33,188 nucleotides of DNA from Pseudomonadota bacterium (GCA_021821365.1 JAKACN010000024.1:1-33188); one strand, 5' to 3'. Counted from the stretch's first letter, positions 24,881-32,781 are shown. Numbers and translations are program-made. Notes: generated by a model from the sequence alone, not told the origin.

Positions 24881-24933
24881 ATAACGTAAAAGCGGTGCCG
24901 CCGGCCTGCACCGGCTGACTGCCCTTACGTTAT
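24881..24933 (-). other. Nested inverted-repeat structure between fis and purH
   Basis: ATAACGTAA (24881-24889) and TTACGTTAT (24925-24933) are perfect 9-bp complements enclosing 35 bases. Inside, on the minus strand, CGGTGC and GCACCG form a second perfect 6-bp stem around a 9-base loop. There is no T tract after it. It could be a structured leader element for purH or a regulator-binding site; it does not match the PurR box. Confidence 0.5.
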
Positions 24934-24936
24934 GGA

Positions 24937-25170
24937 TCACAGCAGTCCGTGCTGCTGCAGTTTCTTGCGCAAGGTGTTGCGATTAATCCCGAGCATTTCC
25001 GCCGCCAGCGACTGATTGCCGTCGGCACGCGCCATCACCGCCTCGAGGATCGGCTTTTCCACCGTAAAGACCACCATTTCATAGACATTGGACGGTTGTT
25101 GCTCGCCCAAATCCTTGAAGTATTTCTCAAGGCTTTTCTTGACGACGTCCTGGATATTGTCTTTGCTCAT
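24937..25170 (-). CDS. fis: Fis-family DNA-binding protein
   Basis: A 77-residue nucleoid-associated regulator that bends DNA and activates growth-linked genes. The C-terminal half has the Fis helix-turn-helix, GNQSLAAEMLGINRNTLRKKLQQHGLL, and the preceding EKPILEAVMARADGN helix. The N-terminal part is short, as in betaproteobacterial Fis, with SLEKYFKDLGEQQPSNVYEMV. It lies 29 bases downstream of dusB; the dusB-fis pair is the classical arrangement, with fis expressed from the dusB promoter. In E. coli that promoter is growth-phase and stringently controlled; this is assumed, not seen, here. Confidence 0.95.
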   Translation of the reverse strand: MSKDNIQDVVKKSLEKYFKDLGEQQPSNVYEMVVFTVEKPILEAVMARADGNQSLAAEMLGINRNTLRKKLQQHGLL

Positions 25171-25199
25171 GGGAGTTAGGTATTGTAGTTTTTATATGC

Positions 25200-26216
25200 T
25201 TACGCAGCCAGCTTTTCCTCGGGAAGCCCGTATTGTAACCGGTCGCCGAGCGTTGCCTGTAATTCGAAGTAAGCATCAACGGCCGCGAGTTGCTCCTCGC
25301 AGCTTTCGAGGCGGTTCATGCGCTGGCGGAATGCTTCTCCGCCCGGCAGGTCGCGCACATACCAGCCGATGTGCTTGCGCGCGGTACGCAAGCCCATGTA
25401 GTCGCCGTAAAAAGCGTAATGCGCCTGGAGATGTTCATTCATCAGCGCGCGCACTTCCGACACCAGGGGCGGCGGCAGTTGCGTGCCGGTACGCAGAAAA
25501 TGGTCGATCTCGCGGAAGATCCACGGGCGGCCCTGCGCCGCGCGTCCGATCATCACCGCGTCGGCCTTCGTCACATCCAGCACCCTCTTCGCTTTCTCCG
25601 GCGACGTGACGTCGCCGTTGGCCACGACCGGAATCGACACCATTGCCTTCACCGCCGCAATCGTTTCGTATTCCGCTTCACCGCCGTAGCCATCCGCGCG
25701 GGTGCGGCCATGCAAGGTCAGCATCGCGATGCCGCTTTCCTGCGCCATGCGCGCAATGGTCAAGGCGTTCCTGTTCTCGCGATTCCATCCGGTGCGGAAT
25801 TTCAGCGTGACCGGTACATCGACTGCCGCGACCACCGCATCGAGGATCTCGCCGACCAGCGTTTCATTCTGCAGGAGAGCCGACCCGCACCAGCTGTTGC
25901 ACACTTTCTTGACCGGGCAGCCCATGTTGATGTCGATGATCTGCGCACCGCGGTCCACGTTGAACTTCGCGCAGCTCGCGAGTATCGCAGGATCGGCGCC
26001 GGCGATCTGCACCGCCTTCGGCTCCATCTCGCCGTCGTGATTGATGCGGCGCGCCGTCTTCTCGCTGGCCCACAGGCGCGGGTCCGAGGCAGCCATTTCC
26101 GACACGGCATAACCCGCGCCCAGCTGCTTGCACAGTTGGCGGAAAGGTCTGTCCGTCACGCCCGCCATGGGAGCGACAAAGACATTGTTTCGAAGGAAAT
26201 GAGAACCGATCTTCAC
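25200..26216 (-). CDS. dusB: tRNA-dihydrouridine synthase B
   Basis: A flavoenzyme of 338 residues that reduces a uridine in the tRNA D-loop to dihydrouridine. The FMN-binding barrel starts KIGSHFLRNNVFVAPMAGVTDRPFR. The catalytic cysteine is in INMGCPVKKV, and further family segments are LTLHGRTRADGYGGEAEY, IPVVANGDVTSPEKA, and MIGRAAQGRPWIFRE. The start is GTG at 26216: the in-frame ATG at 26318 would lie upstream of the likely transcription start near 26244. No strong ribosome binding site precedes the GTG. It is the first gene of the dusB-fis unit. Confidence 0.94.
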   Translation of the reverse strand: MKIGSHFLRNNVFVAPMAGVTDRPFRQLCKQLGAGYAVSEMAASDPRLWASEKTARRINHDGEMEPKAVQIAGADPAILASCAKFNVDRGAQIIDINMGCPVKKVCNSWCGSALLQNETLVGEILDAVVAAVDVPVTLKFRTGWNRENRNALTIARMAQESGIAMLTLHGRTRADGYGGEAEYETIAAVKAMVSIPVVANGDVTSPEKAKRVLDVTKADAVMIGRAAQGRPWIFREIDHFLRTGTQLPPPLVSEVRALMNEHLQAHYAFYGDYMGLRTARKHIGWYVRDLPGGEAFRQRMNRLESCEEQLAAVDAYFELQATLGDRLQYGLPEEKLAA

Positions 26217-26250
26217 GGGACAGAGGAAGGGAGCACAGACAACAGCCGCT

Positions 26251-26278
26251 ATTTTAGCGTCTCCGGGGTTTCCATCAA
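26251..26278 (-). promoter_or_regulatory. Sigma-70 promoter of the dusB-fis operon
   Basis: On the minus strand TTGATG (26278-26273) and TAAAAT (26256-26251) are 16 bases apart. The predicted start near 26244 gives a leader of about 28 bases to the GTG at 26216. This supports the shorter dusB start. Confidence 0.6.
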
Positions 26279-26339
26279 ATTGGCAAAACCAATGACCCGG
26301 CACAACATATAGACGCAACGAAATTGACGGGGATGGCCA

Positions 26340-26990
26340 CTATTCCCGATCAATTTCGTCAAGTGCTCGCTCGATGTCGAGGTGGCTCACGTCACCCCAA
26401 TGCATCAGGTTCAGCTTCTCGCCGTCCCATGTAAAGCGATTGATACTCGCATTGAAAATGTCGAAGTCGCGCGCCTGCCCGAAGCCCACGCCCTGCGCGG
26501 CACGATAGGCACATTCGAGCACGCCGCCATGCGCGACCAGCGCAATCTTGCGGTACGTGCCTTCCGATGCAATCCGCGTAATCGTGCCGACCGCGCGCTG
26601 AAAAAATTCGCGCATGGTCTCCGCTGCATGCACACCCTTCGGGAAGCGCGCGTCGATGTCGCGCGACTGCCAGGCCGCATAGGCTTCCGGATAGCGCTGT
26701 CCGATTTCCGCATACAGCATGCCTTCGAAGGCGCCATAGCAGCGTTCGCGCAGCCCAGCATCGATCCGGACTTCCATGCCGCGCGGTGCGGCAATCGCTT
26801 TCGCAGTCTGCCTCGCGCGCTGCAGGTCGCTGGAGATGATGGCGTCCAGCGGCTCATCCATCAACGCCAGGCCCAGCGCGGCCGCCTGCATTTCACCTTC
26901 CGCATTGAGCGGAATATCGAGGTGTCCCTGCAGGCGCTTCCTGGCGTTCCACGCGGTTTCCCCGTGGCGTATCAACAAGATTTCTGTCAC
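26340..26990 (-). CDS. Histidine phosphatase family protein (phosphoglycerate-mutase-like)
   Basis: A 216-residue cytoplasmic protein of the RHG histidine phosphatase superfamily. The phosphorylated His is in LLIRHGETAWNARKRLQGH. The second catalytic His is in IALVAHGGVLE, and the acid in LRERCYGAFEGM. These support a phosphatase such as GpmB, CobC or a general phosphoester hydrolase; the substrate cannot be told from the sequence. The start is GTG at 26990, overlapping the stop of the PEBP gene as GTGA, with GGAG 6 bases upstream. A longer reading is the shadow of the PEBP gene in another frame. The coupled PEBP-phosphatase arrangement suggests one mRNA. Confidence 0.88.
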   Translation of the reverse strand: MTEILLIRHGETAWNARKRLQGHLDIPLNAEGEMQAAALGLALMDEPLDAIISSDLQRARQTAKAIAAPRGMEVRIDAGLRERCYGAFEGMLYAEIGQRYPEAYAAWQSRDIDARFPKGVHAAETMREFFQRAVGTITRIASEGTYRKIALVAHGGVLECAYRAAQGVGFGQARDFDIFNASINRFTWDGEKLNLMHWGDVSHLDIERALDEIDRE

Positions 26991-27649
26991 ATCGGCTCCG
27001 TGTTTCCTCCGCCGGCCGACGCCAGCTTCGGATTGAGGGTGTAGGCGCCCACGATTTTCGCTTCGCCGAGAATATGACCTCGCATCGCATCCCGCACCTG
27101 CTGCCCGGTGAACTTGCCGTCCACCTGCAGGCGTTCGACGTCCAGCGCAAACAGCGTAAAGACGTAGTGATGCAGGATCGAATCGTTCCACGGCGGACAC
27201 GGACCGTCGTAGCCGAAATAATCGCCGGACATGTCCTTGTCGCCGGCGAACCAGCCGGTGTAATCGTTGATGCCCTGGCGCCCCGGGCGGCCTTCACCGG
27301 CTTCGGGTCCGGGCTTGCCGCGCGGCGTCACCGCATTGCTGTATTGCCCGGCCGCGATGGATAAGGTGCCGACAGGAAGATCAACCAGAGCCCAATGGAA
27401 GAAATCGACACGCGGCAAATCCGCCGGCACTGTCTTTCCCTCCTGGTTCACATCGTCGCCGCGCGACGGCACGTCATAGTCGTGACAGATCACCGCCAGC
27501 GATCGGGTGCCGGAGGGCAGGTCGCTCCATGCGAGATGCGGATTGCGGTTCGAGGACAGTGCCACATGCGCGGCCGGATCGATCACCCCGAACGCAAATT
27601 CGCCGGGAATCGCGGCGCCATCCTTGAATGATTCACTCCAGAGTTTCAT
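26987..27649 (-). CDS. YbhB/YbcL family Raf-kinase-inhibitor-like (PEBP) protein
   Basis: A 220-residue phosphatidylethanolamine-binding-protein-family protein without a signal peptide. The opening KLWSESFKDGAAIPGEFAFG, NPHLAWSDLPSGTRSLAVICHDYDVP, VDFFHWALVDLP and the C-terminal GPCPPWNDSILHHYVFTLFALD are the conserved strands around the ligand pocket. It is longer than E. coli YbhB (about 158) because of insertions near residues 60-75 and 110-145. Molecular function of bacterial members is unclear. AGGAGGT lies 4 bases before the ATG, the strongest ribosome binding site in the window. Its stop overlaps the start of the histidine phosphatase gene. Confidence 0.9.
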   Translation of the reverse strand: MKLWSESFKDGAAIPGEFAFGVIDPAAHVALSSNRNPHLAWSDLPSGTRSLAVICHDYDVPSRGDDVNQEGKTVPADLPRVDFFHWALVDLPVGTLSIAAGQYSNAVTPRGKPGPEAGEGRPGRQGINDYTGWFAGDKDMSGDYFGYDGPCPPWNDSILHHYVFTLFALDVERLQVDGKFTGQQVRDAMRGHILGEAKIVGAYTLNPKLASAGGGNTEPM

Positions 27650-27697
27650 CTTGACCTCCTGTGATTATTGGTTGACGGATAGCTTCTGATGCTGCTG

Positions 27698-27722
27698 GAA
27701 CTCATTGGCGAGATGAGTTTTT
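27698..27722 (+). terminator. Hairpin with T run in the dtd-PEBP gap
   Basis: AACTCAT (27698-27704) and ATGAGTT (27712-27718) form a 7-bp stem with six T at 27717-27722. The T run is on the plus strand, where no gene precedes it, so it would stop antisense transcription. On the minus strand the same hairpin follows dtd without a T tract. Confidence 0.4.
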
Positions 27723-27753
27723 CGTATTGCTTCCTATTGTCCGCCATTGTCCG

Positions 27754-28209
27754 TTATGCCGCTGCCTGCGGTTTGATCTGCAACCAGAATGTCACCGGCC
27801 CATCGTTGGTCAAGGACACCTGCATGTGCGCGCCGAACCGCCCGGTCTCGACGCATGGATGCTTCGCCCGCGCCCTGCTCACGAAATAATCGAACAGGCG
27901 CCGTCCTTCATCCGGTGTAGCTGCCGGTGTGAATGACGGACGCGTGCCGGACTGCGTGTCAGCGGCGAGCGTGAATTGCGGCACCAGCAGCAATCCGCCC
28001 TGCGTGTCAATCACGCTGCGATTCATCTTGCCGGCGTCGTCGGCGAAAACCCGATAGCCCAGCAGCTTGGCAAGCAGCGCATCCGCCTCCCTTTCGCTGT
28101 CATTGCGCTCGGCGCAGAGCAGCACCATCAAGCCCCTTCCAATGGAACCAACCGTTTCGCCTTCCACGGTCACGCGTGCCTCGAGCACGCGCTGCAGCAA
28201 TGCGATCAT
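27754..28209 (-). CDS. dtd: D-aminoacyl-tRNA deacylase
   Basis: A proofreading enzyme of 151 residues that releases D-amino acids (and glycine from tRNA-Ala) from tRNA. Family residues include [18 protein letters not shown] at the N-terminus, [12 protein letters not shown], the active-site [18 protein letters not shown], and the cross-subunit Gly-cisPro motif in [10 protein letters not shown] at the C-terminus. It lies 6 bases after tyrS, which fits: TyrRS is the best-known source of D-Tyr mischarging, and DTD removes it. The two genes are almost certainly cotranscribed. Confidence 0.96.
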   Translation of the reverse strand: MIALLQRVLEARVTVEGETVGSIGRGLMVLLCAERNDSEREADALLAKLLGYRVFADDAGKMNRSVIDTQGGLLLVPQFTLAADTQSGTRPSFTPAATPDEGRRLFDYFVSRARAKHPCVETGRFGAHMQVSLTNDGPVTFWLQIKPQAAA

Positions 28210-28215
28210 GCGAAC

Positions 28216-29472
28216 CTACGACAGCGTGACACGCGCGAACTTGCGCTTCCCGACCTGCAGCACGAACGTGCCCGCCTCGACCTTCAGGGCCTTGTCGCTG
28301 ATGGCCGCACCATCGAGCCGCACGCCGCCCTGCTCCACCATGCGCAAGGCTTCCGACGTCGACGTACAGAGATTCGCCTGCTTCAGCAACTGCCCGATGC
28401 CCAGCGGCGCTCCGGATACGCTGACTGCCGGAATGTCGTCCGGAATGCCGCCGCGAGCACGATTGTTGAAATCCGCGAGCGCGTCTTCTGCTGCTTTCTG
28501 CGAGTGGAAGCGCGCGACAATTTCCTGCGCGAACAGCACCTTGATGTCGCGCGGATTGCGTCCGCCTTCGACTTCCTTTTTGAATTGCGCGATTTCCGCC
28601 ATCGATCGGAACGACAGGAGGTCGTAGTAACGCCACATCATCGTGTCGGAAATGCTCATCAGCTTGGCGAACATCGTGTTGGCAGGTTCGGTGATGCCGA
28701 CGTAGTTGCCTTTCGACTTGGACATTTTCTCGACACCATCGAGACCTTCGAGCAAGGGCATGGTCAGAATGCACTGCGGCTCCTGGCCGTAGTGCTTCTG
28801 CAATTCGCGACCAACCAGCAGATTGAATTTCTGGTCCGTGCCGCCCAGCTCGAGGTCGGACTTGAGCGCCACCGAATCGTAGCCCTGCATCAAGGGGTAC
28901 AGCAGTTCATGCACGGAAATCGGCGTGCCGGCCTTGAAACGCTTTGTAAAATCTTCACGTTCGAGAATACGCGCCACGGTATATTTTGCAGCGAGCTGGA
29001 TCATGCCGCGCGCGCCAAGCGGATCGGACCATTCCGAGTTGTAGCGGATCTCCGTGCGCGACGCATCGAGCACCAGGCTCGCCTGCGCGAAGTAGGTCCT
29101 GGCATTTTCTTCAATCTGCTCGCGGGTCAGCGGCGGACGCGTGACGTTGCGTCCGGAAGGGTCACCGATCATCGACGTGAAATCGCCGATAAGAAAGATC
29201 ACCGTATGGCCCAGGTTTTGCAGTTGGCGCATCTTGTTGAGCACGACCGTATGCCCAAGGTGCAAGTCGGGCGCAGTCGGGTCAAGGCCGAGCTTGATCC
29301 GCAACGGCATTCCGGTCTTTTCGGAGCGCGCCAGCTTTTGCGCGAACTCGGATTCGATCAACAATTCTTCAACACCGCGCTTGGCAATTGCCAGGGCTTC
29401 CTGAACGGAATCCGTCAATGGCAATGCCTCAGGCGACGCGTTGTTATTTTGCAAGTTCTGGGAGACGTCCAT
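28216..29472 (-). CDS. tyrS: Tyrosyl-tRNA synthetase
   Basis: A class Ic synthetase of 418 residues that charges tRNA-Tyr. The HIGH motif is HLGH in [16 protein letters not shown], and KMSKS is present as [12 protein letters not shown]. That places it with the TyrZ-like group rather than the KFGKT-type TyrS of E. coli. The C-terminal S4 RNA-binding domain, about residues 350-418, includes [21 protein letters not shown]. The ATG at 29472 is chosen; the same frame upstream lacks similarity and crosses the intergenic region. No strong ribosome binding site is present. It begins a tyrS-dtd unit and is divergent from the M23 peptidase gene. Confidence 0.96.
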   Translation of the reverse strand: MDVSQNLQNNNASPEALPLTDSVQEALAIAKRGVEELLIESEFAQKLARSEKTGMPLRIKLGLDPTAPDLHLGHTVVLNKMRQLQNLGHTVIFLIGDFTSMIGDPSGRNVTRPPLTREQIEENARTYFAQASLVLDASRTEIRYNSEWSDPLGARGMIQLAAKYTVARILEREDFTKRFKAGTPISVHELLYPLMQGYDSVALKSDLELGGTDQKFNLLVGRELQKHYGQEPQCILTMPLLEGLDGVEKMSKSKGNYVGITEPANTMFAKLMSISDTMMWRYYDLLSFRSMAEIAQFKKEVEGGRNPRDIKVLFAQEIVARFHSQKAAEDALADFNNRARGGIPDDIPAVSVSGAPLGIGQLLKQANLCTSTSEALRMVEQGGVRLDGAAISDKALKVEAGTFVLQVGKRKFARVTLS

Positions 29473-29522
29473 GAGCTGAGAAAAATAAAAATCTACCGTG
29501 AATAATCCATACCATCGCTTGG

Positions 29523-29528
29523 TATAAT
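29523..29528 (+). promoter_or_regulatory. -10 element for the M23 peptidase gene
   Basis: TATAAT in the 276-base divergent gap between tyrS and the peptidase gene. The -35 is weak. Start near 29535 would give a leader of about 214 bases before the ATG at 29749. Confidence 0.5.
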
Positions 29529-29642
29529 CGCTGCTTATTTTCAAGCTTGCAATGCCACAACAAAAGCAGCAAGCAGGATGAAAATCGAGGCTTGCGAATC
29601 GAGACATGCGAAGCGGCTTCTCGATCCGGGGATACGGACACA

Positions 29643-29697
29643 GGTGCGGCGAGGCGATTGCCTCGACAAATGCGCACGGTCCGGAACCGGCCGCACC
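29643..29697 (+). other. Possible three-way-junction structure in the M23 peptidase leader
   Basis: GGTGCGG (29643-29649) pairs with CCGCACC (29691-29697). Directly after the first arm, CGAGGC-GATT-GCCTCG forms a perfect 6-bp hairpin (29650-29665), and CCGG-AA-CCGG at 29681-29690 may form a third arm beside the second outer arm. The rest of the gap from 29473 holds only the -10 element and no recognisable gene; the frame open from 29578 has no similarity to peptidases before residue 1 at 29749. Confidence 0.4.
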
Positions 29698-29748
29698 ATT
29701 GCATCACTCGCAAGCACTTCCGTAAAACAGCAAATTCTAACTTATTGC

Positions 29749-31116
29749 ATGCTCCCTACAGACAAATTCCTGAAACTGGGCTCGAGCAGCAAGCTTTTTT
29801 TCGGCGCCTCACGCAAGACGCGAATCGTTACCGCGTCTGCCCTGTTCCTTGCCGCATGCGCGTTCGGCGCAGCAGGCGTCGCGCCGATGGCGCCGGACCC
29901 TGCGGACCTGCCGGTCAAGTCGATCACCGAAGAGCTCGCCATCCCCAGCCTGTCCGAGCAGATTGCAAAACTGCAGGCGGACAACCAGTTCTACTTCCGT
30001 GAAGAGAAAGTCCGTTCCGGCGACTCGCTTGCAGCTCTGCTGTCCCGCCTCGGCGTGCATGACGATGCGGCTGCCGCGTTCATCAAGTCGGATCGCGCCG
30101 CTCGCGCCGTGCTCAACCTCAAATCCGGACGCCACGTGCAGGCACAGACCGACAAGGACGGCCAGCTTCTGCGTCTGACGGCGACGCTGTCCGAAGGCAG
30201 TGGCCAGCCAGTCCGGGTCATCACGGTCAGCCGCGATGGCGACCAGTTCAAGTCCTCCGAGTCGACTGCCGCGCTGGAGCGTCGCATCGAGATGCAAACT
30301 GCGGAGATCCGGTCGTCCCTGTTTGCGGCCACCGATGCTGCGCAAATCCCGGACAGCGTCGCAACGCAGCTCGTCGACATGTTTTCGACAAATATCGATT
30401 TCGCGTCCGACCTGCGCCGCGGCGATCGTTTCAATGTCGTCTATGAAACCTTCTGGCAGAACGGTGAATATGTCCGTACCGGCCGGGTACTGGCAGCAGA
30501 ATTCAATAATGCCGGTAACAAATACCAGTCGGTGTGGTTCGACGAGCCGGGCAGCAGGCAGGGTGGCGGCTATTATACTTTTGACGGCAAATCGCTGAAG
30601 AAGGCCTTCCTGAAATCGCCGCTGGAATTCAGCCGCGTGACGTCCGGCTTCTCGATGCGGCTGCATCCCATCTCCGGTCTGTGGAAAAAGCATGAAGGCG
30701 TCGACTTTGCCGCACCGGTCGGCACGCCGATTCGCGCTGCAGGCGATGGCACGGTGGACTTCGTCGGCACGCAGCACGGCTACGGCAACGTGGTGGTTCT
30801 CAAGCACTGGAACAATTATTCAACTGCCTACGCCCACATGAGCCGTTTCGCCGGTGGCCTGAAGCGCGGCATGAAGGTCAACCAGGGCGAAGTGATCGGC
30901 TATGTCGGCACCACCGGCTGGTCGACCGGCCCGCATCTGCACTATGAGTTCCGGGTCAACAACCATCCGCGCGATCCGATGTCGGTCGACGTACCCAATG
31001 CGCAACCGCTGGCGGGCGCCGAGATGCTACGTTTCCGCAACGTCGCGGGCGAAATGCGCCATCGCTTCGCATTGCTGAATCCGCAAGACGACAACGTCAA
31101 ACTGGCAGCGAAATAA
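29749..31116 (+). CDS. M23-family peptidoglycan peptidase (MepM-like) with OapA/LysM-type N-terminus
   Basis: A 455-residue envelope protein. A membrane anchor or signal segment lies at residues 26-44. A LysM/OapA-like region follows, with VRSGDSLAALLSRLGVHDDAAAAF at about 85-110, then a linking domain with LRRGDRFNVVYE. The C-terminal lysostaphin-type domain carries the zinc ligands and catalytic His: HEGVDFAAP with His315 and Asp319, and HLH at 396-398 in STGPHLHYEFRVNN. All are intact, so it is expected to be an active DD-endopeptidase cutting peptide cross-links in the periplasm, as E. coli MepM does. The ATG at 29749 is chosen because the upstream extension lacks family features. anmK, for recycling of wall fragments, follows. 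Confidence 0.9.
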   Translation: MLPTDKFLKLGSSSKLFFGASRKTRIVTASALFLAACAFGAAGVAPMAPDPADLPVKSITEELAIPSLSEQIAKLQADNQFYFREEKVRSGDSLAALLSRLGVHDDAAAAFIKSDRAARAVLNLKSGRHVQAQTDKDGQLLRLTATLSEGSGQPVRVITVSRDGDQFKSSESTAALERRIEMQTAEIRSSLFAATDAAQIPDSVATQLVDMFSTNIDFASDLRRGDRFNVVYETFWQNGEYVRTGRVLAAEFNNAGNKYQSVWFDEPGSRQGGGYYTFDGKSLKKAFLKSPLEFSRVTSGFSMRLHPISGLWKKHEGVDFAAPVGTPIRAAGDGTVDFVGTQHGYGNVVVLKHWNNYSTAYAHMSRFAGGLKRGMKVNQGEVIGYVGTTGWSTGPHLHYEFRVNNHPRDPMSVDVPNAQPLAGAEMLRFRNVAGEMRHRFALLNPQDDNVKLAAK

Positions 31117-31136
31117 TCCGCGGAAACCAGCCGAAC

Positions 31137-31183
31137 AAACCGTCCAAGCGCCTGTAAAATCAAGGCCCTTGGACGGTTTTTTT
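31137..31183 (+). terminator. Rho-independent terminator of the M23 gene, ending on the anmK start codon
   Basis: AAACCGTCCAAG (31137-31148) and CTTGGACGGTTT (31168-31179) form a perfect 12-bp stem, and seven T at 31177-31183 abut the anmK ATG at 31184. The loop of 19 bases contains TGTAAAAT. Strong hairpin plus T run makes this a good intrinsic terminator. Confidence 0.8.
31155..31160 (+). promoter_or_regulatory. Possible -10 element of anmK in the terminator loop
   Basis: TAAAAT in the loop of the terminator hairpin. Transcription would begin near 31167, after the left arm, so the new transcript could not form the terminator. The -35 region is poor, so support is limited. Confidence 0.4.
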
Positions 31184-32317
31184 ATGGCAAATACATCACC
31201 CCCTCTTTTCATCGGCCTCATGTCCGGCACCAGCCTGGATGGCGTCGACAGCGCACTCGCGGCGTTCCCCTCATCCGGCGCTGGTCAACGTATCGAAACC
31301 CTTGCAACAGCATATCTGCCGTTCCCGGTCGAGCTGCGAAATGAGTTGATGGCATTGCAGGCGCCCTGCGAGAATGAACTGCATCGTGAGGCACTGGCAG
31401 CCAATGCGCTTGCGGGCATGTACGCGCTGTGCGTGGCGCAATTGCTGGAAAAAGGAGGCAGGCGTCCATCGGAAGTCACGGCAATCGGCGCGCACGGCCA
31501 GACCATCCGCCATCGCCCGGAGCTTGGATATACCCGCCAGACCAACAATCCAGCGCTGCTGGCGGAATTGAGCGGCATTGACGTCATCGCGGAATTCCGC
31601 ACACGGGATATAGCCGCCGGCGGACAGGGAGCGCCCTTGGTGCCCGCCTTCCATCAGGCCGTGTTTGGCAGCACGAGCGAAATGCGGGTAGTGGTCAACA
31701 TTGGCGGCATCAGCAACATCAGTGTGCTTGATCCCGACGGCAGGGTGATCGGCTTCGATACCGGCCCGGGCAACGTGCTGATGGATCTGTGGATTGCGCG
31801 CCACCACGGAGCGGCTTACGATGCGGGCGGCGCGTGGGCCGCAACGGGCAACGTTCTGCCGGATCTGCTGGCAGCCCTCCTCGCCGAGCCTTTCCTGGCA
31901 TTGCCGCCCCCCAAGAGCACCGGTCGCGACCTGTTCCATGCAGCGTGGCTGGACAGCAAACTGAGAGAATTTGAAAAGGCCGCCCCGACCGATGTGCAGG
32001 CGACGCTGGCTGCGTATACAGCGACAACACTGGCAAATGCCATCGCCGCGCATGCGAGCAATGCCATCGCGGTCTATGTGTGCGGCGGTGGCGCTTACAA
32101 TGCCCACTTGATGCAAAAGCTGCAGCAGGCACTGACTGAACGCCGTCTCATGGCGTGTGTGGACTCGACCGATGCGCTGGGCGTGTCGCCCAACCATGTC
32201 GAGGCCCTGGCATTTGCATGGTTGGCACAACAGCATGTCGAGCGCAGGGCGGGAAATTTACCGACGGTCACCGGCGCACGCGGTTTACGCATTCTCGGCG
32301 CGCATTATCCGGCGTAG
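31184..32317 (+). CDS. anmK: Anhydro-N-acetylmuramic acid kinase
   Basis: A cytoplasmic kinase of 377 residues that hydrolyses and phosphorylates 1,6-anhydro-MurNAc to MurNAc-6-phosphate in cell-wall recycling. The N-terminal phosphate loop is FIGLMSGTSLDGVDSAL. NIGGISNISVLDP and GFDTGPGNVLMD are the actin-like ATPase and substrate motifs, and YVCGGGAYN with SPNHVEALAFAWLA closes the C-terminal domain. The ATG at 31184 is the start; a TTG 15 bases upstream lies inside the terminator stem and is rejected. There is no ribosome binding site, because the seven bases before the ATG are all T. It follows the M23 peptidase gene, a functionally sensible neighbour. Confidence 0.95.
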   Translation: MANTSPPLFIGLMSGTSLDGVDSALAAFPSSGAGQRIETLATAYLPFPVELRNELMALQAPCENELHREALAANALAGMYALCVAQLLEKGGRRPSEVTAIGAHGQTIRHRPELGYTRQTNNPALLAELSGIDVIAEFRTRDIAAGGQGAPLVPAFHQAVFGSTSEMRVVVNIGGISNISVLDPDGRVIGFDTGPGNVLMDLWIARHHGAAYDAGGAWAATGNVLPDLLAALLAEPFLALPPPKSTGRDLFHAAWLDSKLREFEKAAPTDVQATLAAYTATTLANAIAAHASNAIAVYVCGGGAYNAHLMQKLQQALTERRLMACVDSTDALGVSPNHVEALAFAWLAQQHVERRAGNLPTVTGARGLRILGAHYPA

Positions 32318-32332
32318 GCATTCAATAAAGAC

Positions 32333-32362
32333 ATAAAAAAAAGCGCAGGCATGCCTGCGCTT
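32333..32362 (-). terminator. Rho-independent terminator of erpA
   Basis: AAGCGCAGGC-AT-GCCTGCGCTT is a perfect palindrome at 32341-32362. The A run at 32335-32342 is a T run on the minus strand, downstream of erpA. On the plus strand after anmK the tail is only TTCT, so it may also act weakly there. Confidence 0.85.
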
Positions 32363-32383
32363 CTGCTATACGGAAATCCGGGA

Positions 32384-32731
32384 TTACGAGAACGACGACC
32401 CGCAGCCGCAAGTGGTGGTGGCGTTCGGATTCTTGATCACGAACTGCGCGCCATCCAGGTCGTCCTTGTAGTCGATTTCGGCGCCGACCAGATACTGGTA
32501 GCTCATCGAATCGATCAGCAGCTGGACACCATTCTTGGTCATCGTGGTGTCGTCTTCATTAACAATTTCGTCAAAGGTGAAACCGTACTGGAAGCCCGAA
32601 CAGCCCCCTCCCTGTACGAAAACACGCAATTTCAGGTCAGGATTACCCTCTTCCTCGATCAGCTGCGCAACCTTGGCTGCGGCACTGTCGGTAAAGACGA
32701 TCGGTTCAGGCATTTCGGTAACGGCATTCAT
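32384..32731 (-). CDS. erpA: Iron-sulfur cluster insertion protein ErpA
   Basis: An A-type carrier of 115 residues that passes Fe-S clusters to apoproteins, essential for isoprenoid synthesis enzymes in E. coli. The three cluster cysteines are visible: one in [11 protein letters not shown] and two in the C-terminal [37 protein letters not shown] and the [15 protein letters not shown] ending are characteristic of ErpA rather than IscA. The ATG at 32731 has AGGAG 7 bases upstream; the in-frame ATG at 32746 overlaps this site and is rejected. A TATAAT on the minus strand at 32761-32766 gives a short leader. Confidence 0.95.
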   Translation of the reverse strand: MNAVTEMPEPIVFTDSAAAKVAQLIEEEGNPDLKLRVFVQGGGCSGFQYGFTFDEIVNEDDTTMTKNGVQLLIDSMSYQYLVGAEIDYKDDLDGAQFVIKNPNATTTCGCGSSFS

Positions 32732-32760
32732 TTCAAGCTCCTGCAAAAATCAGTGGAATC

Positions 32761-32766
32761 ATTATA
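32761..32766 (-). promoter_or_regulatory. -10 element of erpA
   Basis: TATAAT on the minus strand, 29 bases before the erpA ATG; start near 32754. The -35 is weak. It lies in the 50-base gap after the bactofilin gene, so erpA can be transcribed separately from it. Confidence 0.55.
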
Positions 32767-32781
32767 GACGCTTGGCGACTT

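Noticed and set aside
26217-26318. ATG at 26318 as the start of dusB
   Set aside because: A promoter with -35 and -10 lies inside this stretch, and DusB similarity begins at the GTG at 26216.
29578-29748. A longer start for the M23 peptidase at 29578
   Set aside because: The added 57 residues lack a signal sequence or family similarity, and there is no usable ribosome binding site; the anchor sequence starts after 29749.
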